DNA of 64,000 bases. Origin: Aestuariibacter sp. A3R04. Its GTDB lineage: Bacteria; Pseudomonadota; Gammaproteobacteria; Enterobacterales; Alteromonadaceae. The DNA lies in assembly GCF_018860805.1 (NCBI RefSeq), contig NZ_JAHKQR010000016.1, positions 1 to 64,000 of the forward strand. The letters are read 5' to 3'. Under the pieces are notes generated by a model. The model worked only from the letters and a program-made list of their open reading frames with translations. It was not told where the DNA came from and did not search any database. This document shows, one piece after another, positions 22,690 through 32,762 of this stretch (its first letter is position 1; each line of letters begins with the position of its first letter). The position numbers and the translations under genes are program-made.

Positions 22690-23439
22690 TCAGATCACCT
22701 TTGCTTCGGTTTTTAGCTTGTCCACCAGCGCTTCTACAGATTCCACCATGACACCGGCCGTTCGGGTAGCAGGCTCTTCCACTTTCAAAACCTTTACAGA
22801 TGATGTGGTAGCGGCACCCAGTTCGACAGCTGACTTCACGTCGAGGGGTTTGCGTTTTGCTTTCATAATGTTTGGCAGCGATGCGTAGCGCGGTTCATTT
22901 AAACGAAGGTCGGTGGTCACCACAGCAGGCAGAGTCAGCGATAAGGTTTGCAAACCACCATCCACTTCCCGGGTTACTGCCACTTTGCCGTCGGCTAATT
23001 CTAGTTTCGATGCGAAGGTTCCCTGTGGCATACCCATAAGAGCAGCAAGCATTTGACCAGTCTGATTATTATCACTGTCAATAGATTGTTTACCGAGGAT
23101 GATTAAGTCAGCCTGCTCTTCTAGCTGCACGCTTTTCAATAGCTTGGCAATTTGCAGGGATCCCAGGTTAGATGAAGTTTCAATATGAATGCCGCGGTCT
23201 GCGCCGAGCGCCAGGGCGGTACGGATTTGCTCCTGGCAAGCCTTTTCGCCAATTGACACCACCACAACCTCCGTGGCCACTCCCGATTCTCTCAGGCGTA
23301 CCGCTTCTTCCACGGCAATTTCGCAAAAGGGGTTAATGGCCATTTTAGTATTGGAAAGGTCGACGTCTGAGCAATCTGGCTTCACGCGCACTTTCACGTT
23401 GTAATCGATAACCCGCTTTATGGGGACAAGTATTTTCAT
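22690..23439 (-). CDS. etfB: Electron transfer flavoprotein beta subunit
   Basis: Adenine-nucleotide-binding ETF subunit of 249 residues, starting [20 protein letters not shown]. The open frame begins at 23541, but homology starts at this ATG. Contains the ETF-beta signature near residues 157-180 ([20 protein letters not shown]). An FNR-type box lies 70 nt upstream of the start. It forms a two-gene unit with etfA. Confidence 0.93.
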   Translation of the reverse strand: MKILVPIKRVIDYNVKVRVKPDCSDVDLSNTKMAINPFCEIAVEEAVRLRESGVATEVVVVSIGEKACQEQIRTALALGADRGIHIETSSNLGSLQIAKLLKSVQLEEQADLIILGKQSIDSDNNQTGQMLAALMGMPQGTFASKLELADGKVAVTREVDGGLQTLSLTLPAVVTTDLRLNEPRYASLPNIMKAKRKPLDVKSAVELGAATTSSVKVLKVEEPATRTAGVMVESVEALVDKLKTEAKVI

Positions 23440-23508
23440 ATTAGGCATCTCGTTTGAAAATCGATTGGACTGTGCAGTCAAGTTTTCGCGATTTACCCAG
23501 GTATGAGA

Positions 23509-23522
23509 ATGACTATTATCAA
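23509..23522. promoter_or_regulatory. FNR/FixK-type box, etfBA
   Basis: ATGACTATTATCAA, one mismatch to TTGAC-N4-ATCAA, 70 nt upstream of the chosen etfB start. Confidence 0.5.
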
Positions 23523-23548
23523 TTAGCGCCCTACTGGCCACATTAATG

Positions 23549-24733
23549 TTATTTCACCTTGGTCAGCCTATTGATGATTTCCACAGTATGCTGCCCTAGT
23601 AAGGGTGGTGCGGAGTTGTATTCCACCGGCGTTTTTGAAAATCTGACGGGGTTGCCAACCTGAGGCACCGTGCCTAACGTGGGGTGTTGAAGATCAAACT
23701 GCATTTTCCTGTACTTCACTTGCTCGTTATCAAACACTCTGTCCAGGGTATTGATGGGTCCACAAGGAACATGCGCAGCTGAGAATTTTTCCAGCCAGAC
23801 ATCCAAAGGCTGCTCTTCTAACAGGGCCTCCAAAAGCGGAATAAGTGAATGGCGATGAGCAACCCGCTGTGCATTTGTTGCAAATTCAGGTTGGGTTGCA
23901 ATTTCTGGCGCGCCGAGAATATCACAACAACGGGAAAACTGGTCATCGTTACCGACGGCTAACAGTATGTAGCCGTCTTTCACCTTCATGGCCTGATAAG
24001 GCACAATGTTTGGATGTGCAGTGCCCATTCGTTTAGGTAACTCTCCAGATACCAGGTAATTACTTCCCTGATTTGCCAGCCAAGCGACTTGTGTATCCAG
24101 TAGCGCCAGATCTATGTGCTGGCCTTCACCGGTTTGTACGCGGTGATACAACGCAGCGAGGATCCCCGATACCGCATACATCCCCGTCATCAAATCGACC
24201 ACGGCAACGCCCACTTTTTGCGGGCCAGCTCCCGGCTCGCCATCCTTCTCTCCTGTGATACTCATCAGCCCGCCCATGGCCTGGATCATGGCATCGTAAC
24301 CTGCGCATTGTGCATAGGGGCCGGTTTGACCAAAGCCAGTAATAGAACAGTAAATAATTGCCGGGTTACGCTGTTTGACGGTGGTATAATCCAGCCCGTA
24401 TTTTTTTAATCCGCCCACCTTGTAGTTTTCTACCAGAATGTCGGCTTCTTCGACCATTTGATAGATGAGCGCCTGGCCTGCTTCGGTAGTTATATCCACC
24501 GTCACCGACTTTTTGCCTCGGTTCGCGGAAAGGTAATAAGCGGATTCCTCACTAGGTTCGCCGTTTTTGTCTTTCGCATAGGGAGGCCCCCAGTGTCGGG
24601 TGTCATCACCTCGCTGCGGGCGCTCTATTTTCCATACCTCTGCGCCGTAATCTGCCAGTACCTGGGTAGACCATGGGCCCGCCAAAATACGACTGAGATC
24701 AAGTACTTTTATACCTTGTAATGGACCGGCCAT
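23549..24733 (-). CDS. Class III (CaiB/BaiF) CoA-transferase
   Basis: CoA-transferase of 394 residues. It begins with the family pattern [17 protein letters not shown], and the catalytic aspartate lies in [16 protein letters not shown] near residue 170. This group moves CoA between organic acids without free hydrolysis. Closest in feel to the succinyl-CoA:dicarboxylate (glutarate, mesaconate, itaconate) enzymes. Last gene of the run prpD2-prpD1-paaK-amidase-caiB. A role making glutaryl-CoA for the glutaryl-CoA dehydrogenase is plausible but not shown. Confidence 0.88.
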   Translation of the reverse strand: MAGPLQGIKVLDLSRILAGPWSTQVLADYGAEVWKIERPQRGDDTRHWGPPYAKDKNGEPSEESAYYLSANRGKKSVTVDITTEAGQALIYQMVEEADILVENYKVGGLKKYGLDYTTVKQRNPAIIYCSITGFGQTGPYAQCAGYDAMIQAMGGLMSITGEKDGEPGAGPQKVGVAVVDLMTGMYAVSGILAALYHRVQTGEGQHIDLALLDTQVAWLANQGSNYLVSGELPKRMGTAHPNIVPYQAMKVKDGYILLAVGNDDQFSRCCDILGAPEIATQPEFATNAQRVAHRHSLIPLLEALLEEQPLDVWLEKFSAAHVPCGPINTLDRVFDNEQVKYRKMQFDLQHPTLGTVPQVGNPVRFSKTPVEYNSAPPLLGQHTVEIINRLTKVK

Positions 24734-24746
24734 AAGCGTTTTCCGT

Positions 24747-26102
24747 TTAGTTGTTATCCATTGCGCTTAACAGCGTCTGAGGAATGGTAAAAGTAAATTG
24801 CACGTGTTGCTCCCACATTTCTGCAAGGGCCAACACCTGTTTATCGGCGGCAAACTGCCCCACAATTTGCATTCCAGCGGGCAAAGGGTTATCTGATAGC
24901 ATTGGCACAGAAACCGCACATAGCCCGGCTTGGTTGGCAAACCCAGTGAGATCGGCCTGGTTCACCGGTATTTCGCCAGCCATAGGGAAGGCCCGTTGAG
25001 GTGCCGTGGGCAACAATAGAAAATCGCCTTGGGAGAATAGTGTACGGGCGGTTAACACCGCGTTGTCCAGTGTCACCTCAGCTCTCATCACATCCATCGG
25101 CGTTTTCCTATCAATGTACGACAGCAAGTTGCGAAGATAGTCTGAAAAATCATCAGGATACGCGTCCCAGGCAGCAGCGTGGAAATGGCGCATATCAGCT
25201 TCACAGAGGATCAATCCGGCCCGTCGGGCCGCGCCAAAATCATAGTGGGCAAAACTGAACCGGCGGAGCTGACACCCCATATCAACAAAGGCTTCAAGGT
25301 TTGCCTCGAAGTCTTTTATGATGTCATCCTCGACACCCAGGTTGGGCAAATCATCGGGTACTAACAGTACTGGTGATGAGGGCATTACCGGGTCAAACGC
25401 CATGGGTACCGAACGCGGGCAATTAGGGTCGTAGCCCTGCATAACGGAAAACGCCAAAGATAAATCTCTCGCAGAACGGGCAATTGGGCCAACGGTATCC
25501 ATTACCCTGCCACACGGCACGGTACCAGCGTTTGAAATGGCCCCACGGCTAGCCTTAAAACCAAACACGCCGCAGTAGCTTGCAGGAATTCTCACCGAGC
25601 CCATGGTGTCTGTGCCCAAAGCCAGTGAAACCATACCTGATGCAACTGCGGCAGCGGATCCTCCCGACGATCCGCCGGGGGTTAGCGCAAGATCGAAGGG
25701 ATTAAAGCAATCGCCAAAATGTGCATTGTGATTACTGGCTCCTAACGCCCCCTCACTCATATTCAACTTTCCGATAAATCGTCCGCCGGCCTGTCTTAAC
25801 CTAGCAACTGCACTGGCATCAGTATGAACCCGGTTCTCTTTCAACACACTCAGTCCAGCTGTGGTTGTGAAACCGGCCACGTTAATGTTGTCCTTCACTG
25901 CAACTGCTGCGCCGCGCAGCAGGCCCTCTGGTTCATCACAGCGAGCATTGTCTGCAATCGAAATGAACGCATTGATTAACGGGTTCAGGTGGTGAATCCA
26001 GTCCAGCTGGAAGGCCGTCAACTCATCTGCTGTTACCTTGCCATCGTCAATGAGTGCCAGTTGTGCCGTTAAATCAAGATGGAGTAATTCTACAGGTTGC
26101 AT
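24747..26102 (-). CDS. Amidase-signature hydrolase
   Basis: 451-residue AS-family amidase. The Ser-cisSer-Lys triad is recognisable: Lys in AVKDNINVAG (about residue 69), Ser in GGSSGGSAAAVASG (about residue 145) and Ser in GTDTMGSVRIPAS (about residue 170). It hydrolyses a C-N bond, releasing ammonia or an amine from an amide, half-amide or carbamoyl compound. It is followed 13 nt later by the CoA-transferase gene and preceded by the PaaK-like ligase. Confidence 0.88.
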   Translation of the reverse strand: MQPVELLHLDLTAQLALIDDGKVTADELTAFQLDWIHHLNPLINAFISIADNARCDEPEGLLRGAAVAVKDNINVAGFTTTAGLSVLKENRVHTDASAVARLRQAGGRFIGKLNMSEGALGASNHNAHFGDCFNPFDLALTPGGSSGGSAAAVASGMVSLALGTDTMGSVRIPASYCGVFGFKASRGAISNAGTVPCGRVMDTVGPIARSARDLSLAFSVMQGYDPNCPRSVPMAFDPVMPSSPVLLVPDDLPNLGVEDDIIKDFEANLEAFVDMGCQLRRFSFAHYDFGAARRAGLILCEADMRHFHAAAWDAYPDDFSDYLRNLLSYIDRKTPMDVMRAEVTLDNAVLTARTLFSQGDFLLLPTAPQRAFPMAGEIPVNQADLTGFANQAGLCAVSVPMLSDNPLPAGMQIVGQFAADKQVLALAEMWEQHVQFTFTIPQTLLSAMDNN

Positions 26103-26112
26103 TCGGGTTTCC

Positions 26113-27525
26113 TCAGAACCGTTCGTCGATGAGACGAATGGGCTTTTGTCTTACATCGACCTGCGTCATAGGTGTTAATTCGCCCTCTCCCACCAGCTCT
26201 ACCTCCACTGCAATACCGATCTTTTGTTTCAACAGTGCTTTGTAAACAGGTGTCAGTGTATCGCGCTGCTCCCGAGGCACGGCCACCTCAGCCATCACAA
26301 TCATGTCGTCCCGGCCGTTTTCATCCCTTACAGCCCGGCAAATGAATTCGCCAAGAAACTCTTCCCGTTCATCCATCATCGGACCAATGCCTTGAGGATA
26401 AATATTTATACCTCTGAGTTTCACCATATTGTCACTACGCCCCATAAACCCACGAATGCGCTTAAAAGGCAAACCTGTGGTATTAGGTGTGGGAATGACT
26501 TCAGTGATGTCGTGGGTGTTAAAGCGAATAATGGGGTATACATCGTCTTTGTAAAGACAGGTGACCACCATGTTTCCTTTCTCACCGTCGGCTACAGATT
26601 CATTGGTGTCCGGGTCAAGCACTTCCAGAAACTGAGCGTCTTCCCACACGTGCATGCCATCGTGATCCGGCCCTTCGGCCGCAATACACCCCGTATCGCC
26701 CACACCATACCAATCGAATAGTTCGGGTTGATGGGTTGCGCTTCCCCACGCTTGAGCAATGGCTTCTCTTGACTCCATACCCAAGTGACCGATGATCATA
26801 TCAATGTGAATATCTTCGCCGGGTGTGATGCCTTCTTCCCTTGCCACATCAGATAGTCGCTTGATGTAATCAACAAAACCCACCAGCACATTGCTGCCAA
26901 AGCTTTTCATCAGGTTTACTTGCTGTACTGAGCGGGTTTCAACGCCTGTGCCAGCTGAAAGAAAGATGGCATTGGTGTAATGCGTCACAGCCTCACGAAT
27001 GTAATGGCCACCGTTTATCATTCCATGACCGTAGCACGACTGCACCGTGGCAGCGGGCTTGAGCCCCATAAAACGATAGCTGCGCCCCACCAGTAGTGAC
27101 TGAATTTCTCTGCTCTTCGGCCCAAACAGCAAAGGCTGCGGCGTACCGGTTGTGCCGGAGGTGGTGTGAAAGACTAGCGGCGGTCGCCGGGCAGGGGGAA
27201 TATCGTCCAGACCGTGAAAATCGCCGATGGGCGGATACTGTGCGACGCTGTCCATAATATCTGATTTAGAGATAAGCGGCAGTTTATGGATATCGCTTAT
27301 AGACTGAATATCGTTTTGCTTGACGCCGGCCTTACCCCAAATTCGCTGATAAAAGGGAATTTGCCATGCCCGGGCAACCACATGCAGAAAACGCTCGTTC
27401 TGCAATGCCGTTAACGCGTCCCGACTCATGCCTTCAAAGCGACGAATCAGTTCATCGCCCAAAGGGTAGTCTTTTAACATCTGTGTGTAATCAAACGATT
27501 CAAAATATGTGGGGTAACTACTCAT
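26113..27525 (-). CDS. Phenylacetate-CoA ligase-like adenylating enzyme
   Basis: ANL-superfamily enzyme of 470 residues, PaaK/coenzyme F390 synthetase type. The phosphate loop TTSGTTGTPQPLLFGP is near residue 116, IRFNTHDI near residue 326 and the C-terminal FKRIRGFMGRSDNMVKLRGI near residue 345. It activates a carboxylic acid as acyl-AMP and then acyl-CoA. The substrate is unknown; phenylacetate is unlikely, since no paa genes are near. Confidence 0.83.
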   Translation of the reverse strand: MSSYPTYFESFDYTQMLKDYPLGDELIRRFEGMSRDALTALQNERFLHVVARAWQIPFYQRIWGKAGVKQNDIQSISDIHKLPLISKSDIMDSVAQYPPIGDFHGLDDIPPARRPPLVFHTTSGTTGTPQPLLFGPKSREIQSLLVGRSYRFMGLKPAATVQSCYGHGMINGGHYIREAVTHYTNAIFLSAGTGVETRSVQQVNLMKSFGSNVLVGFVDYIKRLSDVAREEGITPGEDIHIDMIIGHLGMESREAIAQAWGSATHQPELFDWYGVGDTGCIAAEGPDHDGMHVWEDAQFLEVLDPDTNESVADGEKGNMVVTCLYKDDVYPIIRFNTHDITEVIPTPNTTGLPFKRIRGFMGRSDNMVKLRGINIYPQGIGPMMDEREEFLGEFICRAVRDENGRDDMIVMAEVAVPREQRDTLTPVYKALLKQKIGIAVEVELVGEGELTPMTQVDVRQKPIRLIDERF

Positions 27526-27533
27526 GCGTCAGC

Positions 27534-28895
27534 CTAAATATTACTTATAGTGAGTTCTACAAGTTGCTTAATATTTTGCATCTGCTCTAAAGTGTCTATG
27601 CGATTTATCAAATTGTCGATTTGTGTATCACTAAATGGCCGTGCTGCACTTCTACAGGCGTCGCGGAATTTCTTAAGCTGAGCTTGTCCGGACAACGGGC
27701 GATCTGGATGACCTAACACCGCCGGTAGCTCAACGTGCAATACCTCTCCATTTTTCATCGCTATGCGCACAGTCACCGGGGCGAGCGCATTTGGGTCGGT
27801 AGTAGTGTTTACCCTGGTATGTACTTTTGCAGCCAGAGCCAGTCGCAATGGACAAGCCAAATTGACGGCACTAAAATCCTCCGCGTTAACGCTACCCGTT
27901 AACAGCGCGGTTGCGGCAATATAGCCATTGCATAGCTTGGCGTAGTTAGCATCCATACCCGCCTTTGCTGGCCGTCCAACCAATCGGTTTATCAGTGGCG
28001 TTGCCTCAATTTCTACGGCGTGGATCTGTTCAATTGAAATAGTGTGATTTCTTTGCAGTGTTTGAATACCGTCAATAGTGCCATGGCCGGCTCGACCGGT
28101 GGGAAAAGGCTTGTGGCTAACGCGTTCAATTTGATATTGCTTGCCGAGATTGGCGTGAAAATAACCGAGGTCATAGGAATCTTCAAATAGCTTCAAATAA
28201 CCAAACGGCCCCTCAAGAATGTCCTTGGGGCCTTGAAAACCGGCTAAGGCAAGCTGTATTGCATTCACTGACGTGGCGGCATTAGTAGCAATTTGCATGG
28301 CCAACATGGGCGAACCTTCCACATGTGCCTGCATGGTCCCGCTTATTTGACTGTAAGCAATACCGAGCGCATTTTCCAGCGTCACTCCCTTTATGTTCAA
28401 CATGGCGCATATACCTGCCGTGGCTCCCAAACACCCGCACACAGCAGGGCGAAAAAATTTGAGCCCCGAGGAGGCTGAACTGCCTATAAGCGTAGCCACA
28501 TCCACTGCCACGGCGACACCCAGTATCAACGCTTTTCCGCTGAGATTTTCCTTCTGGGCAAAAGCCACCAACGCAGACAGTATAACCGCCATGGGGTGCA
28601 CCACGGCCCGTTCATGCACACAATCCCATTCCTGATTGTGAATTTGATAGCCGTTTATTGCCGCAGCAACATGGGCTGGAGCCCATTCACCTGTTACCCA
28701 CACCTGAGCTTGCGCCGCATTTCCCTGATGGGCGAGCGCCTGCTTTATCACATCGACATAGTGTACCCTGGAGCCACTTATCCCCACCCCGATGGAGTCG
28801 AGGATAAAGGTTTTACAGGCGTCAATCGTGCTTTCAGGCAAGCTCTCGTATCGGGTTTGTTCAATATGACGAATGAGCTGATTCATCGCGCTCAT
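27534..28895 (-). CDS. MmgE/PrpD family protein 1
   Basis: About 453 residues. The frame opens upstream, but ATG 28895 overlaps the stop of the preceding gene as ATGA and fits homology (MSAMNQLIRHIEQTRYE). Family features include the N-terminal DSIGVGISGSR and HNQEWDCVHERAVVHPMAVI near residue 83. The lid carries KPFPTGRAGHGTIDGI. The family includes 2-methylcitrate dehydratase and cis-aconitate decarboxylase. A perfect TTGTCCGGACAA palindrome, resembling the GntR site, lies inside at 27686-27697. Confidence 0.82.
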   Translation of the reverse strand: MSAMNQLIRHIEQTRYESLPESTIDACKTFILDSIGVGISGSRVHYVDVIKQALAHQGNAAQAQVWVTGEWAPAHVAAAINGYQIHNQEWDCVHERAVVHPMAVILSALVAFAQKENLSGKALILGVAVAVDVATLIGSSASSGLKFFRPAVCGCLGATAGICAMLNIKGVTLENALGIAYSQISGTMQAHVEGSPMLAMQIATNAATSVNAIQLALAGFQGPKDILEGPFGYLKLFEDSYDLGYFHANLGKQYQIERVSHKPFPTGRAGHGTIDGIQTLQRNHTISIEQIHAVEIEATPLINRLVGRPAKAGMDANYAKLCNGYIAATALLTGSVNAEDFSAVNLACPLRLALAAKVHTRVNTTTDPNALAPVTVRIAMKNGEVLHVELPAVLGHPDRPLSGQAQLKKFRDACRSAARPFSDTQIDNLINRIDTLEQMQNIKQLVELTISNI

Positions 28896-30250
28896 ATCTT
28901 GTCCTCCAGCAACCGATTGAGCGAAGTGAGATCGTCTTGTTTGGCCCATTCCATGGCTAATAGGGCATCGGTCTTGCTGGCGCTCACGCCAGCTGCAGAC
29001 AGCAACATACTAATCTTGTGCGCAAACTGAGGTTTTGACAGCGGTTTTTCAGGGTCGCCCAGGGTGTCATCTACCTGTGCGCTCAGCACTTTGCCGTCCT
29101 TGAGCAAAATTTCACACCTGGCGCCGTAATGGGCCGGATATAATTTCTCAATGTTGGCGTCAAATACAACATCCACCCTATCCCGAAGCGCGATAACATC
29201 TTCACGAGCGATGTAATCACAGTCAAAGTGATGTAGTTGAGGTTGTTGGAACAGAAGCAAGCAGCTTACCGCGTGCTGTATACTGAATTTGGCCTCCAGA
29301 GGTGTTACCGGTGTTCTGCGATCACAAAAGACCATGGCATCCCGGTAGGTGTTAATCGTTACTCTTTCTACATCGGTTGCTGCCACCTCAGCGTGCTGTA
29401 GTACTGATAACAGTGCGTCCATGGCCGGGTGCGCATGGCGACAGGCCGGCCAGGGTTTAAAACTACAATCGTGAATACGCCAGTGTGTGGACGGCGCATT
29501 AAACACCTCGGGCCTGGCATCAGTAGACATGGCAGCAAATACGCCTTGAGGCCCTTCCAGAACAAACGCCGGTCCAGATAGTCCCCGCCTCGCAGCCAAC
29601 GCGGCATGGGCCCCAGAGAGAGCTGCCTGTGCGTTGTGCCATTGCTTCGTCAACACTTTCTCGTTGCGCATTTGCCAGATGCCACCTGTGCGGCTCATTG
29701 CATTACCAAGCGCCCACACGGTTTCGGAGTCGGAAAGTTTAAGTACTTTGCTTACCGATAGCGCTGCCCCAATGGCGGCACAGGAAGACGTATTATGGAA
29801 ATACTGATAGTGACTTCTCCCCACCGCTTCCCCCATGCGAATGGTTATTTCATAGCCCCAAATCACAGCCTCCAGGAAGTCTTTCATACTTGCCTTTTGC
29901 ACTTGGGCCATTGCCAGGGCCGCCGGGATAATCACCGGCCCCGGATGTAAAATAGACGAGCGATGTATGTCGTCCATTTCCAACACATTACCTAGTGCGG
30001 CATTTATGTTAAGCGCCTGCGTCCAATGTACCCTTCCGTGAAACAGGTTGATTGCCTGTTTGGGGGAAGAGATAGGATCGTCGTCAATTAATGATTGAAA
30101 GACATCACCAGCTATAGATAACCGGCCCAGTGCACAACATGCGATCCAGTCCAGCACATGGAGAGCCGCTCGTTTGAGATCGCTTTCCTCTAGGTTTTTT
30201 TCTGCCAGGTCGGCGAGAAGCCTTGTTGTTATAGACGCTTGCATTTGCAT
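28892..30250 (-). CDS. MmgE/PrpD family protein 2
   Basis: 452 residues, same family as its downstream neighbour but clearly diverged. Motifs seen: HVLDWIACCALGRL (about residue 28), NVLEMDDIHRSSILHPGPVI (about residue 87), KPWPACRHAHPAMDAL (about residue 262). The D-D-x-H and C-R-H-x-H residues match catalytic parts of PrpD-type dehydratases. First gene of the operon, divergent from gntR across an 85-nt gap with a GntR-type palindrome. Two PrpD genes side by side suggest a heteromer or two related substrates. Confidence 0.82.
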   Translation of the reverse strand: MQMQASITTRLLADLAEKNLEESDLKRAALHVLDWIACCALGRLSIAGDVFQSLIDDDPISSPKQAINLFHGRVHWTQALNINAALGNVLEMDDIHRSSILHPGPVIIPAALAMAQVQKASMKDFLEAVIWGYEITIRMGEAVGRSHYQYFHNTSSCAAIGAALSVSKVLKLSDSETVWALGNAMSRTGGIWQMRNEKVLTKQWHNAQAALSGAHAALAARRGLSGPAFVLEGPQGVFAAMSTDARPEVFNAPSTHWRIHDCSFKPWPACRHAHPAMDALLSVLQHAEVAATDVERVTINTYRDAMVFCDRRTPVTPLEAKFSIQHAVSCLLLFQQPQLHHFDCDYIAREDVIALRDRVDVVFDANIEKLYPAHYGARCEILLKDGKVLSAQVDDTLGDPEKPLSKPQFAHKISMLLSAAGVSASKTDALLAMEWAKQDDLTSLNRLLEDKI

Positions 30251-30279
30251 ATTCTTGTCTTTACATTAATCATTCAATT

Positions 30280-30289
30280 TGTCCGGACA
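30280..30289. promoter_or_regulatory. Palindromic operator between prpD2 and gntR
   Basis: Perfect palindrome TGTCCGGACA in the 85-nt divergent gap beside gntR. A close relative (TTTGTACGGACAAA) lies at the HapK operon promoter. Likely the site of the neighbouring GntR protein, by position and recurrence. Confidence 0.65.
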
Positions 30290-30335
30290 TATTTAAAATT
30301 TCACTTTCTAATTTAAGCTATTAAGATTCGAATTT

Positions 30336-31076
30336 ATGAACCAGAGTAAGTCGTTACCTGCTAAATATCAGGTTATTGGTGAACAGCTAATTCACCGGGT
30401 CCTCGACAGTACCTTTGCCATAGGTGACACCCTGCCCACAGAAAAAGAGCTGTGTGAAACCTTTTCTGTAAGTCGTCATACTGCCCGAGAGGCATTGCGC
30501 TACGTTCAGCGCACCGGCTTGGTCGAGCGCCGACAAGGTTCCGGCACTAAAGTGGTTCGCTCGTCCATGCCAGAGCAAATCAATCAGTTTATCAACAGCA
30601 TTGAAGAGCTGATGATGTTCGGCAATGCCACCCGCTTCAAACTGGCTGTTTCTGATATGGTACCCGCCACCGCTGATGTAGCGCGCCTGCTTGATTGCGC
30701 AGCCGGCGATCAGTGTATTCATCTAGGTGGAGTTCGCGTAGAACCCCACGACAAAAAACCCGTTTGCTATACCAATATCTTCCGCCTGCCCCGCTGTGAC
30801 GATATCGACGCCGGCTTGCAACACCCGAAAAAGGCGGTAAAAACGCTGATGAAAGCCTTAAACATGAAGCACATCGCAAAAGTCGAGCAAACCATTGAAG
30901 CTTGCCTTATACCTTCTTCTCAGGCGCCGCTCATAAATGCCCAAACCGGCACTGCGGCCATGCTTATCACCAGGCGATACTTTTCAAAACGCAATCAGGG
31001 TTTAATTCTCGTTTCCCAGAGTATTTTTCCGGCACATCGCTTCAGCTATAGCACTGTACTTTATAACAGCGAGTGA
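30336..31076 (+). CDS. GntR-family regulator, HutC/UTRA type
   Basis: Regulator of 246 residues. The N-terminal winged helix shows DTLPTEKELCETFSVSRHTA (residues 30-49) and REALRYVQRTGLVERRQGSG. The C-terminal UTRA ligand domain covers about residues 95-240, with a typical C-terminal TRRYFSKR segment. Such proteins usually repress until a pathway acid or CoA ester binds. Likely targets are the palindromes at 30280 and 46128, controlling the prpD-paaK-amidase-caiB and HapK operons. Confidence 0.85.
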   Translation: MNQSKSLPAKYQVIGEQLIHRVLDSTFAIGDTLPTEKELCETFSVSRHTAREALRYVQRTGLVERRQGSGTKVVRSSMPEQINQFINSIEELMMFGNATRFKLAVSDMVPATADVARLLDCAAGDQCIHLGGVRVEPHDKKPVCYTNIFRLPRCDDIDAGLQHPKKAVKTLMKALNMKHIAKVEQTIEACLIPSSQAPLINAQTGTAAMLITRRYFSKRNQGLILVSQSIFPAHRFSYSTVLYNSE

Positions 31077-31086
31077 GAGAGTGGTT

Positions 31087-31100
31087 TTGACAATTGTCAA
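31087..31100. promoter_or_regulatory. FNR/FixK-type box, YciI-MFS unit
   Basis: TTGACAATTGTCAA, a perfect palindrome 60 nt upstream of the YciI-like start. Confidence 0.7.
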
Positions 31101-31159
31101 GTACACCTGCCAGGCATTGTGAGATAACTCAATAACCGGAATTTACATCGCATTTACAC

Positions 31160-31489
31160 ATGTTGTTTTGCATTCAGTGCCGTGACAATGGCAATCAGGA
31201 AAAAAGCAGATTAGCCTATCTTAACGAGCATTTGAGTTGGGTTAGCCTCCATTTGGAGGTGATTAAAGTAGCGGGCCCTCTAAGAGATAAAAAAGAGAAA
31301 ATAACCGGTTCTTTATACGTACTGGAAGCCGGGAATGAAAGCCTGGCCATGCAGTTTATACAATCTGACCCCTATTATCAGGCTGACATCTGGCATCACG
31401 TAAGCTGTGACGAATTCAGTGCCTATGCAGGAGAATGGGTGGGAGGAAAAAACTGGCCGGGTTCAACAACTAATGATAATAAGAGGTAA
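31160..31489 (+). CDS. YciI-like small protein
   Basis: 109 residues of the YciI dimeric alpha/beta-barrel family. The pattern is RLAYLNEHLSWV, IKVAGPLRD, GSLYVLEAGN, FIQSDPYYQADIW. Some relatives act as small lactone or lyase enzymes; most are uncharacterised. It lies 3 nt before the MFS carrier gene and shares its promoter with an FNR-type box. No clear ribosome binding site was seen at the ATG. Confidence 0.7.
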   Translation: MLFCIQCRDNGNQEKSRLAYLNEHLSWVSLHLEVIKVAGPLRDKKEKITGSLYVLEAGNESLAMQFIQSDPYYQADIWHHVSCDEFSAYAGEWVGGKNWPGSTTNDNKR

Positions 31490-31492
31490 GTA

Positions 31493-32746
31493 ATGCGTGC
31501 ACATTCAAATGCAATAGACAGCCGGTCATCTTCACAGGGCCATTTCAAACACTGGGCAATGGTTTTTGTTGCTATGGTCAGCCTGTTAATTTCTAACGGC
31601 ATGACGCTGACAGCACTGACCGCTTTCGACAGCTCACTGCTGGCTGAATTCAGCGATTGGTCGCGGGGAGATTTAAAACTCAGAGGGCTGATTACTCTGG
31701 TGGTGACCGGCCTGCTCGCTCCCTTTGTCGGAATTATCATAGACCGTATCGGCGTTAAACTTCTCATCATGGCAGGTTCGGTGATCCTTGCTTTTGCTAC
31801 CTTCGCCTACGGATACATTACCGATATTACTCATATGTATCTCATACATATGGCATTCGGCGTTGTGCTGCTGTGTTGTGGGCTGAACGTAGCAGTCATT
31901 CTGGTTTCAAACTGGTTTGTCAAATTTCGGGGTACCGGTATTGGTATTGCTGTTATGGGCACCTCACTCGGTGGCGCCATACTGGCGCCAATCTTCGGAG
32001 GCTGGATTGCCGATGGTGTGCATTGGCGTGACGCCTTTCAAATGGCAGCGATTATTCCCTCGGCACTACTCATTTTAGCTACGTTCATGGTAAAAAACCG
32101 CCCGTCTGACATCGGCGCGCTCCCCTTCGGTGTTAACGCGTCTGCCTCAGCAGAAGAGCAAAACGTGGCGAGTCAGGGGGTTGAATACAGAGACGCCCTG
32201 AAAACCCGCTCTTTCTGGTCTATTGCCTGTATCGCCATGCTTACTTTTTATTGCTTGCTGGGCCTTCAGGCGAATCTCATATTGCACCTGCAGGATGTGG
32301 GTTTTGACATAGGTGCCGCCGCGGCAGGCCTGTCTATGCTGTTTACTCCGGCGCTCGTTGGTAAATTCGCCTTTGGCTTAATTGCCGACCGCATTCAGGG
32401 CAAAAAAGTGTTGTACGCAAACCTCTTCCTAATGCTCTTGGGTTTGCTGTGGCTCATTGTTGCAGACAAAGCCACTGTGCTGTTTTCTGTCGCAATCGTA
32501 GGTTTCGCTTGGGGTGGTTTTTACACCTTGTTCCAACTTAATGCCATAGAGTGTTTCGGCCTTAAAGCCTCAGGTAAACTACTGGGGACCATCACAGTGC
32601 TGGATGCATTTGGCGGTGGCTTGGGCATTTTCATCACTGGCATGATGTTCGACATTTACGGCAGTTACCAACCGGCTTTCATTGTGTTCGCAGTGCTGGT
32701 TTCCATAGCCCTTTTGTTAATAACGCAAATTAAAAAGCACGCGTAA
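31493..32746 (+). CDS. MFS transporter, OFA/monocarboxylate type
   Basis: 417 residues with twelve predicted membrane helices. MFS loops include FVGIIIDRIGVKLLIMAG after helix 2 and GKFAFGLIADRIQGKKVLY after helix 8. The protein resembles the oxalate/formate and monocarboxylate carriers that import small organic acids into the cytoplasm. It is coupled to the YciI-like gene. A carboxylate of the island pathway is the expected cargo. Confidence 0.8.
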   Translation: MRAHSNAIDSRSSSQGHFKHWAMVFVAMVSLLISNGMTLTALTAFDSSLLAEFSDWSRGDLKLRGLITLVVTGLLAPFVGIIIDRIGVKLLIMAGSVILAFATFAYGYITDITHMYLIHMAFGVVLLCCGLNVAVILVSNWFVKFRGTGIGIAVMGTSLGGAILAPIFGGWIADGVHWRDAFQMAAIIPSALLILATFMVKNRPSDIGALPFGVNASASAEEQNVASQGVEYRDALKTRSFWSIACIAMLTFYCLLGLQANLILHLQDVGFDIGAAAAGLSMLFTPALVGKFAFGLIADRIQGKKVLYANLFLMLLGLLWLIVADKATVLFSVAIVGFAWGGFYTLFQLNAIECFGLKASGKLLGTITVLDAFGGGLGIFITGMMFDIYGSYQPAFIVFAVLVSIALLLITQIKKHA

Positions 32747-32762
32747 ACAACCTCAAAACCAA

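Noticed and set aside
23465-23481. TTGGACTGTGCAGTCAA as another FNR-type box
   Set aside because: The half-site spacing is wrong for Fnr; the match at 23509 is better.
26113-27525. Phenylacetate degradation
   Set aside because: Only a PaaK-like ligase is present; the epoxidase genes paaABCDE and paaG/Z are missing.
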